Assembly (NCBI RefSeq): GCF_000149955.1
Contig: NC_031000.1
Location: 795,813-859,812, forward strand
From: Fusarium oxysporum f. sp. lycopersici 4287
Lineage: Eukaryota > Ascomycota > Sordariomycetes > Hypocreales > Nectriaceae
Direction: 5' to 3'
DNA: 64,000 bases
Below are positions 41,502-52,883 of the stretch, in pieces. The notes below the pieces were generated by a model. The model was given only the letters and a program-made list of their open reading frames with translations. It had not been told where the DNA came from and did no database searches. The translations under genes and the position numbers were made by a program. Position 1 is the first letter of the stretch; each line of letters opens with the position of its first letter.

Positions 41502-41897
41502 TTAATACAATCTCCTCCGCAGCTTCGCCTGGTCCAATGACATGTTGTAAACTCTTAATTCCTTCTCTAATTTGGTCGATGACTTGGTTTCTTGAGCTGA
41601 TAATGTTGAGGAGGATGATTTGGTCCGCATATAAGGCCAGCTTGAATATTTCGTCGATGATGATGCCTTCTCACATTCTGATAGCCGATAGGAATTAGAG
41701 CAGTAGGTTTCTCCCTTTGTCTGGGTGCCGCAACCGAGGCATGGATCATACAACCATTCTTGGCCTGACGGCATATTGGCGAGTACCGGAAGATTTGGTG
41801 TTGTTGGGGAGCCAGGGAGTGACGGCAGGGCTGGCACATTTTTGTAATTAATGCGAGCGCGAAGCGTGGTGGAGCAGAAGGTCCTCTGTCTAGCCAC
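41502..41897 (-). pseudogene. possible Ecl1-like zinc-binding protein fragment
   Basis: An open frame without its own ATG contains DPCLGCGTQTKGETYCSNSYRLSECE. The pattern Cx2C...YCSx2(C/Y)RL recalls the short fungal Ecl1 (lifespan-extender) zinc-binding family, with the last Cys replaced by Tyr. A Pro-rich stretch precedes it. Intron-like GT/AG sequences occur upstream near 41906-41980, so the start may be spliced. The assignment is tentative. Confidence 0.3.
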
Positions 41898-43175
41898 TGA
41901 TGCAAGAGTTAATCTGCAACAATCGCCTCTTCAGTCAACTCCTCACCCTCTCTCCAACTTATAGAATATTCTACAAACATACCTGCTCTTATTGTATCTT
42001 CCCTATCTACGTCCCAATGTTCATCTTCATAGCCTCACCAATTTGTTCCACTGAATGACCAGCTTCGAGATACAGAATCTCTTCTAAGCGCAGTAGTTGA
42101 GCCATTAATAACAGCAGAGCGCCACGCAGATCATTCCGTGCGAATACAAACCGCCAGGTTGACGCAATAATGCCCTTTGCTATCGCTTAACCGTGGCCAA
42201 ATGCCGGCAAGTGGCTGGCCAGGCACCTAACAGACAAATAGGTAAGATCTGTTGACACAGTAGAGTGACCTGCGCTGGAACCAAGCTAGCGAGGTATATT
42301 CTGATATTATGCCTTATTCTGTCATTATGTCGAAACACTCTTAGGCGCGGATAAGTCCAGCATGAGGTTACTGGTCACAGGTGAGGGGGAGGGTTACCTC
42401 AACATCCTGTATGATTTAGGACCGAGTTTAAACAAGATCTAATCCATAGAATTAAAATTGTTTCGGCCCTGGGGGGTTCTACACCCAAAGTACAGTGTGG
42501 TAATTATGCTACTTACAGTCCGGACAATTTGGTCATGATGCTCAGAGCCCCACAGCTTCTTACACCGAATGGTCCAGCCAGCTTTAACCCTTCGGTGACG
42601 CGCCAAGTTTTCCAAGTGTTTGACGTCCTATCTTGCATAGATGAGCCTCTTCGGCTGATTCTCGCTTGCATGCTCTCAAGTGATTCATGCGGAGGGGCCT
42701 GAAGGTCCCCACAATACAAAATATCTGTCGGCAGTGACTGCCTTGAGTACCTTGCACAGCGTCGACAGCGGTAAGATCAGTCTCCATGTCTTGATCGTGT
42801 GACCACTCTTTCAGGTATTTTTTTAAAAGACTTCCCTCTGCACTATTCCACTAATCGGGCACTCTGTGTACTGGTGGGGTCCGAAGAAAGGTGGACTCGA
42901 TCTTTGGCCACTGGCCAGAGCTGTTTCCGGACCATCGTCGGTAATCTATTCTCTCCAGGATCTTTATACGGTTTGGCTACCATAAAGTTCTGTTCTATAT
43001 TCATGTTTGCAACTCCCTGACGTGCGGTTGCTGGAAAGCATCGTCCCAACTCCATATTTATAGAGGTACGAGACGTTATAGACCAACTCCATCTTAGCCA
43101 CAAATCGTAAATAACTCTCCACGTGGTTTCTTGTCCCTTATTCCTAAAATTGAGAGACAGAGGTAGCCAATAGCG

Positions 43176-44270
43176 TCAAAACTGCCAGTATGAGCCCCAA
43201 GCAACCTCATCCGCTTGGTGTTCTCGCGGTCCCTCGTAGACAGATAACTCTGGTCCATATTCAGTGAAGGATAACGGTGGAACTGGCTGGGTAAAGGCCA
43301 TCGAATCAGGCAGCATAGTAGCCGTTTGAAATGGTCCCAAGTCCATCATATCGAACACGATGTCTGTAACATCCGAGGCGATAGATCCCTGCTGAGAAGA
43401 GATTCTCGGGGTTGACAGGAAACGACCTCCATTTAGACTCTGCGTATTCAACTCTTGGGCGGTGCTAGCATCACTTGGGCTTCCATCACAAGGCCTTAGC
43501 GAATTGCTATAGGTACCAAAGGCAGTAGAGCAAACGATTAGCCTATCCACACACTTCTGCGCCTCATTCGCGATATAGTTCTGGATGAGGACGCATTTGC
43601 ATCCTGTATGCCGCAGTAATTGGGTCTTTAGGTGATAAATTTCGTGAGTCAAAGAGTCGACACACGCCGTGAGATGGCGGTTCTGGTCCTCCATTGCTTT
43701 TTCGTGGCAGGCGAGCGCTGAGGCTTCACCACGCTTGCGGAGACGACACTTATTCGCCGCAATGCGGTTACGTTCGAGCACTCGGCGCCGGCGGGGATCC
43801 TTGGGAAGATCATCATCACCAAGCTCCACTTGTTGACCCGCTACCTGCTGTTCTTTTGACTGCTTATTTGGTTTTCGGCCCCTTTTCCTTGGCTCGGGTG
43901 ACTGTGCAGCCTGCCCATAAGCACTGGACTCGGAAAGCGCCTCATTTGCAGCTGCTTGTGATTGTCTTCGAGTGTGGGCCCGCCGGTTCAACTTCTTATC
44001 ATCTATAGCAGATTGTCGGATATTCTTCAGTGCCCCGTTCCCTTCAAGATTCCCAAATTTCATAGGCTGCGGCGGTAATGGAATGTAGGAGGGCCCGAGA
44101 CCCGCTCTCATCGTGACCGTGCAGGTATCAATTGCTTGTTCAAATGGTAGCTGCCACCTATTTGACTCGGCATCGGCCGACATGGCTTGATGTTTCGAGG
44201 TATTGGTGAAGCTACGGTTATCCAACTGGATGGTAGGATTGTTGGTAAGATGTAGTGGCGAAAACATCAT
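43176..44270 (-). CDS. ATF/CREB-type bZIP transcription factor (364 aa)
   Basis: A single open frame from ATG 44268-44270. An AT-hook-like RKRGRKPNK (128-136) precedes the basic region RRRRVLERNRIAANKCRLRKR (160-180). The zipper follows to about 220 with few Leu heptads, then the motif LLRHTGCKCVLIQNYIANEA, which is conserved after the zipper in fungal Atf1/AtfA-like proteins. Those factors act in stress responses downstream of the Hog1/Sak MAPK, binding CRE-like sites. The C-terminus is Ser/Pro-rich and probably an activation domain. The N-terminus lacks a clear MAPK-site domain, so it may be a paralogue. No lesion is seen. Confidence 0.85.
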   Translation of the reverse strand: MMFSPLHLTNNPTIQLDNRSFTNTSKHQAMSADAESNRWQLPFEQAIDTCTVTMRAGLGPSYIPLPPQPMKFGNLEGNGALKNIRQSAIDDKKLNRRAHTRRQSQAAANEALSESSAYGQAAQSPEPRKRGRKPNKQSKEQQVAGQQVELGDDDLPKDPRRRRVLERNRIAANKCRLRKRGEASALACHEKAMEDQNRHLTACVDSLTHEIYHLKTQLLRHTGCKCVLIQNYIANEAQKCVDRLIVCSTAFGTYSNSLRPCDGSPSDASTAQELNTQSLNGGRFLSTPRISSQQGSIASDVTDIVFDMMDLGPFQTATMLPDSMAFTQPVPPLSFTEYGPELSVYEGPREHQADEVAWGSYWQF

Positions 44271-46223
44271 CTCGGTGAGAACGCAAGGTTTCCTAGCATT
44301 GTAGAACAGGACTCTACGATAATATAAAGTAATCCAGCTCCTCGAATCGCAATTGCCAGTCAGGATAATAAGTGGTGATAAGAGACCTTAGGGCCAGGGC
44401 TGATACCTTGGATATTGAAGAAGGGAGAACTTGAGAGAAATTGCCAAGAGCATGCCTAAAAACGTAGGAAGGGCAGAGGATGGCAGGGTAGGATACAAAA
44501 ATCAAATATAACAGCTGTCGCAAGCAATGCCCTGACCGGAACGTAGTATTCAAGACAGTGCGCAAATGCTCATCCATACCCTAGCAAGCATCACAGCATC
44601 AGCAGAAACTTAGCTTAATAAAAATGTGGCTGTTAGCAGAAAACAAGGTTTACCAATGGGAGCGGGATATTCAAACGCCACATCTTTGGAAACCAGGAGG
44701 ATAGGAAATCCTTGTATTTCAGGGAATAACTTATGCGGCTTCGTGGGCTAGACTGCCGAGAGTTTCAGAGCCCGGCGTTTATTTATCGCCCATGTCCCTC
44801 GAGTCTGGAGGGGTGGCTATTTCCTAGTGCCATGGCAAGCCTAGAAACTGGCGCGTAGACCTGCTCGCCGTGCTCGAGCCTCCTCAACACCAACAAGGCT
44901 GTGAAGCTTGGAGATTGACTACGGTTTACTATGCGCAAGCATGTGTTTGTACTTGGGAGTTGGGGACCGCCAAATGTGTTTTGCAATATGACACTGCAGA
45001 GGTTTCCCAGTCACACTGACTCAACGGAAGAGACCGAGTAAGGGCTCAGGTGAGAATCTACGTGGAAAGATCTTCGCAAGTCTGAACACATAAACCCACA
45101 TACTTGTTTGCACGGCGGATCTGCATGATTTCGCCCACAATGTGAAGGATTAGGGGATACTACATACGTCTCACTGGCTATTACCGCTGAGGCAACCCGT
45201 AGCACATACTCTCCGAAACACCCCGCTCTGGATAGCACCATCGCCCTTTTCATTCCATCTCTCTGACGTCATATAAACTTTATCTTGGGCCATGACGGGC
45301 ATCAGAACTTTGCTACATACGCGTCAGTTAATCGAAGAGCCATGTATGGTCCTGTCTTAGGGCTCCACAAAAGCTTGGGATCATCAATTATGGGGCCTCC
45401 GTCGGAGGTAAGAAGAGGACGAATCAAGATCGCTCCGCGGATATCTCAATATCTGCCTGAGCTGCTTTCTGCAGTCATATTTGTTAACTGAGAGCGGCAC
45501 AAGCTGCGGTGTCATGTCACCGACATGTTTTTTCACATGGTAAACCCCGGCGCGGACAAAATGTTATACTGCAATTGGCGATCCCCCAGTTGAAACTACT
45601 CGATTACGCTGTCTGCTCACATGCCAGCGTAGAGAATTAATCACTCTAGGTACACCCGGGACATCAGAACGATATTCTACACTATGCCGAGAAGCCAAAG
45701 GAAGAATCCGAGTCCCATGCTTGGCCCTCAAGCACGGGGACATGGCTGGGTTAAAAAGCCCCGCCGGCGGAAGCACTAATGACACACTATTTCGACAGGA
45801 GGGGACTGGTAAATATAGAGCTACAGGCAAAAAAGAGAAATTCTGGGGAATCTGGGAACAGCAGGTCATCTTTGAGTTTGAAAAGCGGAGCACACGGTTC
45901 GGCATTGGTCAACCGGACCCTGCTAGCCGGACGTTGATACTTGACTCTGAGAGAGAGCACCCATTTAATGAGGTGGTTATGAACAATGTAAAGCCCTTAC
46001 GCAGGACAGCTAACATTAGCGGCGGCTAACATAGTCAGTGGCATCGGACTATCTCTTTAAGCGGCACAAAACGGCAATGCCGTCACGACAGGGAAGTTAG
46101 ACTAATCAAGATGAATTAATCAGCTGATACAGGCCAGCTTGTACTCTCGTTGCCATAGAAAGTCAGGAGCCAATTGAACCAGCTGGATTGGATGGCTATA
46201 CCGCAATAGAAATAGACTAGTTA
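44271..46223. other. intergenic, nothing recognised
   Basis: The stretch near 44271 should be the promoter of the bZIP gene. The remaining sequence has only short frames without domain support and no clear repeats. Confidence 0.45.
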
Positions 46224-46231
46224 TAGAGGAA

Positions 46232-47671
46232 CAGGCTGGCGATCAATTCAACCATCAACTCAATCTCGTCAATTTTATGGAAGTTGAAGTCACGTGCATC
46301 AATTCAATCAATCCCATTTGACACTCGCATTGATTGTTTCAATTCCACCTAGATGCTTTCAACGTTGACCATCGGTTGAAACTGTCGATAATGGCAGTGG
46401 TTCAGGGTAGCGCCCAATCCGTGTAGTCCCATAAGACGCGTCCACAGGACCCCTGCTAGTACTTTTGCCCCGTATTTTTGATGCACGTGCCAACTGCACC
46501 TAGCATTAGGGGTTTATGAACGCGTCTCAGCTGTCGTCGCGCTCTATGACCCTTGCAGGAAGATCATTACCTGCATTCCATTCCTTTCCTAACCTTCAAA
46601 TGACGCCAACGTACCTGTCAAGTGCCAGAGTCCCGACTGCAGCGCACCTAGTACTTCACCTAATAACTTGGATGCTTCGCCAGTCGATTGGAAAGCCTTC
46701 CCATGGCACAAGTTTCCGGGTTTCTCGATTTCGGAACGCGTTGGCAGGCACACTTCGTGGGTTTGGCAGCACGGCTTTGACATTCAAGCCCGCGATTCTC
46801 CCACGAGGAGGAAATGGGTTTGCAAGCATTGTCCCCGGAGGGTCAGGTCCAAGGTGACAGACTTCACTGCGGTTGGCACACAGAATATCGAGAAACATCT
46901 GATCAGGGAGCACAGACTTGTCGACGAGTCCGAGAGGAGGAAGCCACCTGCTCTTTGGAAGGGAAAGCAGGAAAAGACACGCCCAAGAAACATTGTGGGA
47001 GGAAGAGTACAAACCACTACCGACTCTTTTGAATTCGGATGAAGAACCCCCATTCAAGCGTTTGAAGGCAATGAGTGCACTCGAAAGGCACTGAGCTCAC
47101 AGGACTTCGTCTCTGGCAGGCAGGTGTTCTTGGGAAAGTCCACGGAGTAGGGGCCAAGACGAATATGATCACTGGCTGTCGAGTGCCGACTCTAGGAACG
47201 ACAATCTTGTGACAGATCCCATCCAATATTGGTGGGAAAGGCGGAGAGACTACCCTCGATTGTCGCGAATGGCCCTTGACCTACTATCAATACCGTCTAT
47301 GTCGGCAGAGTGCGAGCGTTTGTTTAGTGTTGCTGAGCAAATGGTACCACCGCTGCGGACTCGATAGGAATGGCACAGACACTGAGGTCATGGGTGCGGA
47401 ATGGCCTAGTCGACGCGGCTGATAGCTTGATTGATGTGTCAGAAGAGGTTGGAAATAGCGTTATATGGGAGGCAGAGGAGGATGACCTAGACGCTGGGAA
47501 GTGAGCATTGGGGGACTCGACGCGCGTGTGATATTCAACATATTCAATTCAACGCCATCAATTCAATCTGGAGATGCAGTGGTTCAACTCCACTGGCCAA
47601 ATGCTGAGTAAGCTTTCAACGCAACGCCACGCGAGGACGAAATTGATGGAATTGAATTGATCGCCAGCCTG
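46232..47671 (+). mobile_element. hAT deletion derivative (1,440 bp) with perfect 8-bp target duplication
   Basis: The ends read CAGGCTGGCGATCAATTCAA and its inverse, and both flanks carry TAGAGGAA (46224-46231 and 47672-47679). An 8-bp duplication is diagnostic of hAT. Both subterminal zones repeat CAATTCAA/TTGAATTG words many times (46240-46350 and 47535-47665), likely transposase-binding sites. The interior codes for the two ends of a hAT transposase with the catalytic middle deleted. Confidence 0.93.
46668..47504 (+). pseudogene. internally deleted hAT transposase (BED finger plus dimerisation domain)
   Basis: 46668-47042 encodes an N-terminal BED-type zinc finger (WVCKHCPRR, then NIEKHLIREH) and stops. 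After about 180 bp of broken frame, 47205-47504 encodes the hAT C-terminal dimerisation region (QYWWERRRDYPRLSRMALD, then SAECERLFSVAEQM) with a frame break near 47365 and a TGA at 47502-47504. The RNase-H-like catalytic domain and insertion domain are gone. It cannot transpose alone, but a shortened product could bind ends and act as a repressor. Confidence 0.8.
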
Positions 47672-47699
47672 TAGAGGAATAACCAGCGCTCATCATATG

Positions 47700-47848
47700 T
47701 CAATCAAATCAACTTTGAGGTCAAAGTTGGTTTGATTGATAGCCCTCGAGCTCAAAGTTGATTTGTTTGATTTGTTTGATTTGTTTGATTTGTTTGATTT
47801 GTTTGATTTGTTTGATTTGTTTGATTTGTTTGATTTGTTTGATTTGTT
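47700..47848. repeat. hairpin plus 9-bp minisatellite running into a gap
   Basis: 47700-47718 and 47721-47739 form inverted arms (TCAATCAAATCAACTTTGA) with a 2-bp loop and one mismatch. A third related half-copy lies at 47751-47766. From about 47757 the unit GATTTGTTT repeats in tandem (about ten copies visible) until the gap. Such tracts often stop assemblers, which explains the gap. It adjoins a hAT C-terminal fragment and may be its subterminal repeat zone. Confidence 0.85.
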
Positions 47849-47948
47849 NNNNNNNNNNNNNNNNNNNNNNNNNNNNNNNNNNNNNNNNNNNNNNNNNNNN
47901 NNNNNNNNNNNNNNNNNNNNNNNNNNNNNNNNNNNNNNNNNNNNNNNN
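47849..47948. other. assembly gap (100 N, probably nominal size)
   Basis: Exactly 100 N inside a minisatellite suggests a gap of unknown true length. Confidence 0.99.
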
Positions 47949-47983
47949 CTACGCGAAGTCGTCCCCCTCGTGCACACCAAAAG

Positions 47984-48265
47984 TCAGCTACCCACCCAGC
48001 TATCCAACTTTACTCCGCCCTGTCTGACCCAGTTCTTGAGGCACTGAACGCGTTCCAATGTATCCGAGCCCATCGAAAGCCTCTGAGACGTCAACATCAG
48101 CTTCGCTAGGCTAAATTGCCTCTCACAATCGCTTGCTATTGCTGGAATAGCAAAGACATCCAGAGCAAAGCTGCTCAGTGAAGGAAACGAGGCCCTGTGG
48201 TCTCTCAACCATTGGATAGCATCCTGCGTATCCTGTGGCTCGAGACAGAGGTACCTTTCGAGCTC
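47984..48265 (-). pseudogene. hAT dimerisation-domain fragment fused to Copia pol
   Basis: The minus-strand frame reads ELERYLCLEPQDTQDAIQWL, FPSLSSFALDVFAIPAIASD, CERQFSLAKLMLTSQRLSM and LKNWVRQG, the C-terminal dimerisation region of a hAT transposase. It is in the same open frame as the Copia segment upstream, without a stop at the joint (about 48262-48275). No LTR or TIR lies at the joint, so this is a deletion or recombination scar and not a clean insertion. Confidence 0.8.
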
Positions 48266-49645
48266 GCCGACACTAAGTGTTCTGGTGTTTCGAAGATATC
48301 GGAGTAGGTGGTTCACGCCCTCATGGTGCTGCTCGCTCGGGTTGATATTGAATCGGCAAAGTCGAGATACAGCAAAGGCGATATCGGGTCGAGTGATCAC
48401 TGCCCGGTAAAGTACTGATCCGGTCTTGCGTTGATACTCCTGTACTGACGTTGCTGTTGCACGCTCTTAGTTGGGAAATAGTTCTTCGGTGGTCATTGGC
48501 GTAGGGGAATTCTTTCCTCCTTGGATTCTAAAATGGTTAATGATCTTATCAAAGAATGACGACTGCGAAAACCAGATCAGGCGTTGATTTCGATCGCGAA
48601 CCACCTCGATTCCAAGAAACCATTGTAGTGTATCACCCCCAGAGGGTTGATATTTTTCTCGAAGCTTGCCTATCGTCCAATCGACCATATCTTGATTTCT
48701 CCTTTTCTAGGCAACAATGAGGTCATCCACATAAAAGAATATCATTATGCCTTCCTTCAAGAGACAGCATGGCTCGTGAGGTACAGGTTTGAAACCAAGA
48801 TTCGTGAGAGTAGTGGTTAGTTCTTTCTGCCACAGCAACGGTGACTGGCGCAGGCCATATAGAGCTTTCCGGAGCTTGAGAATCAGTCCGGGCTTTCGGT
48901 AGCCTCCAGGTATCCGCATATAGACATCCTGCTTCAGTTCAGCATTGACGAAAGCGTTGACATCATACTGGAGGAGTTCTAGGTCGAAACGAGCAGCTAT
49001 AGCCATAAGCGTTCTGAAGGATCTGCCCGCGAGTGTGGATGCATAGGTATCTTCGTGAGCTGACTTGGCTTGTTGATCGCCTCGTACGACGAGACTCGTC
49101 TTGCATTTGGTGAACCACCCATGCTTATCGAACTTATACACATAGACCCGCCTGCAGTCTAGGAGTTCCTTCCCTGCGGCTTCTCTCTGAACCTCACGCC
49201 AGGAGTGCATCTCTTTATGGCTCTCAAGATGAGTCTTTTCTGCCTCGCGGAATAGGTCACCTAGTGGATGGGTCTCGAGGTCCTTATGCCTCTTTGGTAA
49301 TACCGGCATGTCTTGCCGGTGTATTCGGCGCTGACCGTCACCTAAATCTGTCAGCTTTGCAGACTGTGTTTTGTTATTGGGGGAGTCCATCAGCTTAGTA
49401 GACTCCCCGCGCTTTCCGGTCGACTTGGGTTCTCGGCTATCAGGGTGGCAGCCGGCCGAGCTCGCCTGCTTCACGAGCTTCCGCTTACTCACCACCTTGC
49501 CATCCCAGGTCCCTTTCACGGATGCGTACTTTAACTTTCTTACATTATCGACACTTTCTACTGTGATTATCATCCGAGGTTTATTCTTAACGGTCCTTAC
49601 AAGCTGATGCTTTACAATGACTAGCAGAATACAACCGCCTTTCAT
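48266..49645 (-). pseudogene. Ty1/Copia pol fragment (reverse transcriptase)
   Basis: One frame from 49645 down with two stops (48707-48709 after FFYVDDLIVA, and 48467-48469). It includes the RVT_2 region: VYKFDKHGWFTKCKTSLVVRG, TLMAIAARFDLELLQYDVNAF, the VYMRIPGGY motif, KALYGLRQSPLLW and the YVDD active site. It then continues through WFLGIEV and TRPDIAFAVSRL toward RNase H, where it is cut by the hAT fragment. Gag, protease and integrase upstream are lost or RIP-decayed. This is an old, dead element. Confidence 0.88.
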
Positions 49646-51426
49646 TGTGGAATTCGAAGATCTCTTTTACTACGATCCTTCTTGGCGTATTATTGTTTAA
49701 AAAGAGTTTGGTATTATACTATAAAATAATATTGCCTAGCATATCTAATAACACTAGAACTCAATCTGTGCCTCTTAGGTCGCTGCTATTAAGCAATTTA
49801 AGAGAAGTTTTGACTATCTACCTCTTGTATAAGACAGCGAGATATCTAGGATAGTGCGATTATTGCCGATCGCCTGTCGGATCCAGTCCCTTAGTATTTT
49901 CTATAATGGAATCTGCTATCTACTTTATTGAGATGATTAAGACCAGTATATCTGCCGAGGTCGCATCGTATTGGAGGATATCTTAAAAAGGTTCATAATT
50001 AACTATTGCGCTAACCGGGGCATCGACGAATAGGAGGGGTTAGAGGGATTAAGTGTTCGGTCTAGGCCGAGTTAATCCGGACTTCAGTCACTTGTCGAAC
50101 CCTACTGTACCAAGAACTGCTTGTAATTTACTAAATTACACACTTTTTGTCCATGCGCTAGTCCCCTGTCTCCATTATCTTTATGAAACTACATCCTTCT
50201 TATCTGTGCATGTTAATTAGAATTTGCTACTATGCCAATTACTACTAGTAATGGTACCTAATCCTATATTTTCTGGCCTATTTATTAGTCTTTTGATCTT
50301 AGGTTCTGGGGCAAATATAGAAATTACTTGGCCTATGTACCTTCCCTCGCTTATAGGGTACGGTTTAGTGTACTAATCCTGTTGCTGTAAATAAGTAAGA
50401 AGCGGCTTAATTGGCTTAATTTTAATATAGAAGAGAATATATTATATAGTCACCTTATATATAAGGAGATCATTAAATTTAACATAGTATAGATATCTGC
50501 TATTTCTCTGGAAAAGATAAGCTAAAAATGGCCTTAGTTTAGATTATCTTGCTTATATTTATAGCATAGCTCTAGTGCCATTTAGCCTACTCTAAAAGTA
50601 TAACTCTGCTGCATAGTGGGCATTAGAGCTACTAAAGGGATACATTATAAAATATATTCCTTCTGCAAGGAAGGAGAAAATAGCCTTAGCTTATAACTAC
50701 TTTTGGTTTTAATATAGACTCTGTTAAAAATCCTAAAACGGCTTGCTTAACTAGCTGCAGCTATAAAAGCCCCTTAGCATAGACTAACTATAAAGGGCTT
50801 AATAGTAGGCAGCTAATTATATAGTAATAAAAGCACAAGGTCATTAGGTATTTAGTGGCACTTATAATAGACTAATAAGTATAGGCGAGTAATTTAAAAG
50901 CGGCTTAGGAAGTTACTAGATAGCGCGAGAGGAAAATTACAGTATAACAGTAAGGGGAAGTTGTTGAACAGGCACTGGGTGTCACGTGCAAGCAGGGATA
51001 CTTTAAGATTACAGCCGAAATGGTAAAACCTCTAAGGGGCAGAACTTGAACATAATACAAGATGAATATAAAAAAATCTGGATCAATGGACCGAATACAC
51101 GTAATGTCTGACAGAAGTAAATAGGCAATTATTGGCTATTATATGTTTCCTTAATTATAAGACGGTATACTTTACGTTATAAACTATATTAGTATTAAGT
51201 TATTACTAGGCAGCTTGGCTAGCTCTGTGAATAGCTAAGACCTGATATAGGAACCTATATTATAGATTTACCTTTAAAAAATAAAAGCTTCCTGTTATAT
51301 TATACGCATTAGCTATAATAGAGCTTCCTGTGTTGCCTTATTATAAATACTAATAAGTTGCTTTATATATAGTAGCAAGGGTATGCCATTTTCTTAATTA
51401 ATATAGCTGTAGTCTCTTGGCCTATT
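49646..51426. other. AT-rich, RIP-like decayed repeat DNA
   Basis: TA-dense sequence without frames, located between the Copia pol fragment and the LTR at 51427. It is plausibly the decayed gag/integrase half of that element, but no motif can be read to prove it. Confidence 0.55.
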
Positions 51427-51817
51427 TGTGACGCTTGGGGCTCCAACTGTGGATAAACTGAGTCGTGCTAGGTTTATTGTTGGCAGGTTGCGTAGGGCGT
51501 GGTACTAAGCGTTGTCGAAGTGTCACGTCTCTTAATGGTAGACTCAATGCGTGTTAGGCTTGATCAATGTAAAGAAGTTTTATTGATAGCTGGTGAGCTA
51601 GAATCTATAAAATGCTAATGAATGTGGCTTATATACCAGAGGTGGTCACTGAGTGATCATAAGAGTCACCGAGTGATTATGAGAATCACTGGTGTTTTGG
51701 GATGTCCGTCGTGACTGGGTCTTGCCGGTCACGGATGGAATCTCTTAGTCTGTAGTGACTGTACGCGGTTGGTGGAAAATGTGGGGTACACGTCACGTAA
51801 CCGCTGGGATCGTAACA
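51427..51817 (-). mobile_element. LTR related to the solo LTR at 1044-1436 (inverted)
   Basis: The plus strand begins TGTGACG and ends CGTAACA, the inverse of the 1044-1436 LTR. Long matches include the block TCAATGTAAAGAAGTTTTAT and the block AGCTGGTGAGCTAGAATCTA. The flanks CTATT and AGGAT do not match, so no target duplication supports a solo LTR. It may be the 5' LTR of the minus-strand Copia element ending at 48266; distance and orientation are compatible. Confidence 0.75.
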
Positions 51818-52277
51818 AGGATGGTATGGATTAGAGAGCTTTTTATTAGCTATATTATTAACTCTAATCTCCCCTTTACTACCTTTAAGAATACCTATTT
51901 ATAGGAACTATTCTATTAGTTAGACTTTAATCTTTATACTTAAGTGCCCTAGTAGTCAATGACAAAGTTCATTGTAGTAGAATTGATTTTCTTGCCCCGC
52001 TTTACAGCGAGTAGAGTTGAATTTATCGACAGGGGTAGGGTTGATTTTTGTAAGCCAATGAAAACTTGTGGGAGCCAATAGGTTCACGGGTACCCGTGAT
52101 TCTATTAATTTCACGGGTCCCGTAAAAATGACTAAGCACAGTGCGTCTAGTCCTGATTTCAACCTACGAGTCGATGAAAACACACTGTCTTGCTTTTTAA
52201 CGCCGTCGCGTCAGGACGCGAAGGCTGGGTCACAGTGCGCTCACTGAAGAACGACATTCAGCGGTGATCCTCAAACA

Positions 52278-52883
52278 ATGGGAACGATCTTGTCATTCAC
52301 TGAAGATTGCCTCCCTCCCGAACAAGAATATGAGTCGCGCGATGCGTTGTTCAAGGCGATCAACGATTGGGCGGCCCATAGTGGTTACGCCTTTACGACC
52401 GGACGTTCGACGGTTGAAAAGAGCGGCAGACAAACTATCACGTACACATGCGATCGGTCATGTCGCCCGCCCAGTTCGACGAGAGAAAGACAACGCAAGA
52501 CCACTACTCGAGGGTGTTGAGACAGTGTGGCTAAGGTGGTCCGACCTACTGGTGGCTGCGATGTGGATACTATGTAAGGAGCTGTGCTCCTCTCAGACAG
52601 ATGTAACTTAGAACCAACAACAACACAATCAACCCGTTTTTGCTTCAACAGAGGGACCGGTTGTAAATTCTCTGTTCTGGCCAAAGAATCACTCGACAAG
52701 AGTAGGTGGACATTACGACACCGGCCGGATACCCGCTTCTCTCTTCACAATCACCCTCCCAGTCAGCATCTGTCGGCTCACCCAATACACCGTAAACTAC
52801 CTGAGGAGGACCAAACTCAACTTGAATGGCTCGCCAATACTGTAATTCCGCGGCAACCCAGCAAGATGTTTACAACTGCTTAG
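52278..52883 (+). pseudogene. MULE transposase N-terminal (FAR1/GCM-like) fragment
   Basis: ATG 52278 opens CLPPEQEYESRDALFKAIND, then WAAHSGYAFTTGRSTV and YTCDRSCRPPSSTRERQ. Coding resumes at about 52650 with TGCKFSVLAKESLDKSRWTL and HNHPPSQHLSAHPIHRKLP. This is the zinc-chelating DNA-binding start of fungal Hop-type Mutator transposases. Between the two blocks lies about 130 bp that includes a repeat also seen at 54904-54990. The DDE domain is absent. Confidence 0.8.
52512..52600 (+). repeat. ~88-bp dispersed repeat (second copy 54904-54990)
   Basis: Shared landmarks are TGGTCCGACCT, CTGGTGGCT and TGGATACTATGTA, then CTCTCAGA. Similarity is about 80% by eye. The copy here interrupts MULE coding sequence, so it is either an inserted small element or a shared MULE-internal segment. 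Confidence 0.55.

Larger units (their letters stand above)
40338..43175. other. mostly gene-free stretch with two weak frames
   Basis: Apart from the two uncertain frames listed at 41107 and 41502, no domain, repeat or RNA was recognised. A short plus-strand frame at about 40781-40932 (MIKNREIEFQNVTLQQIKK start) may be a gene fragment. Confidence 0.4.

Noticed and set aside
43694..44008. Plus-strand frame within the ATF-type bZIP gene
   Set aside because: Antisense to the basic region coding sequence; no support of its own.
46516..46857. 113-codon frame overlapping the hAT BED finger
   Set aside because: Out of frame with the recognisable BED finger and lacks any domain.
47736..48047. FDL-repeat protein
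   Set aside because: Translation of a 9-bp minisatellite and gap Ns.
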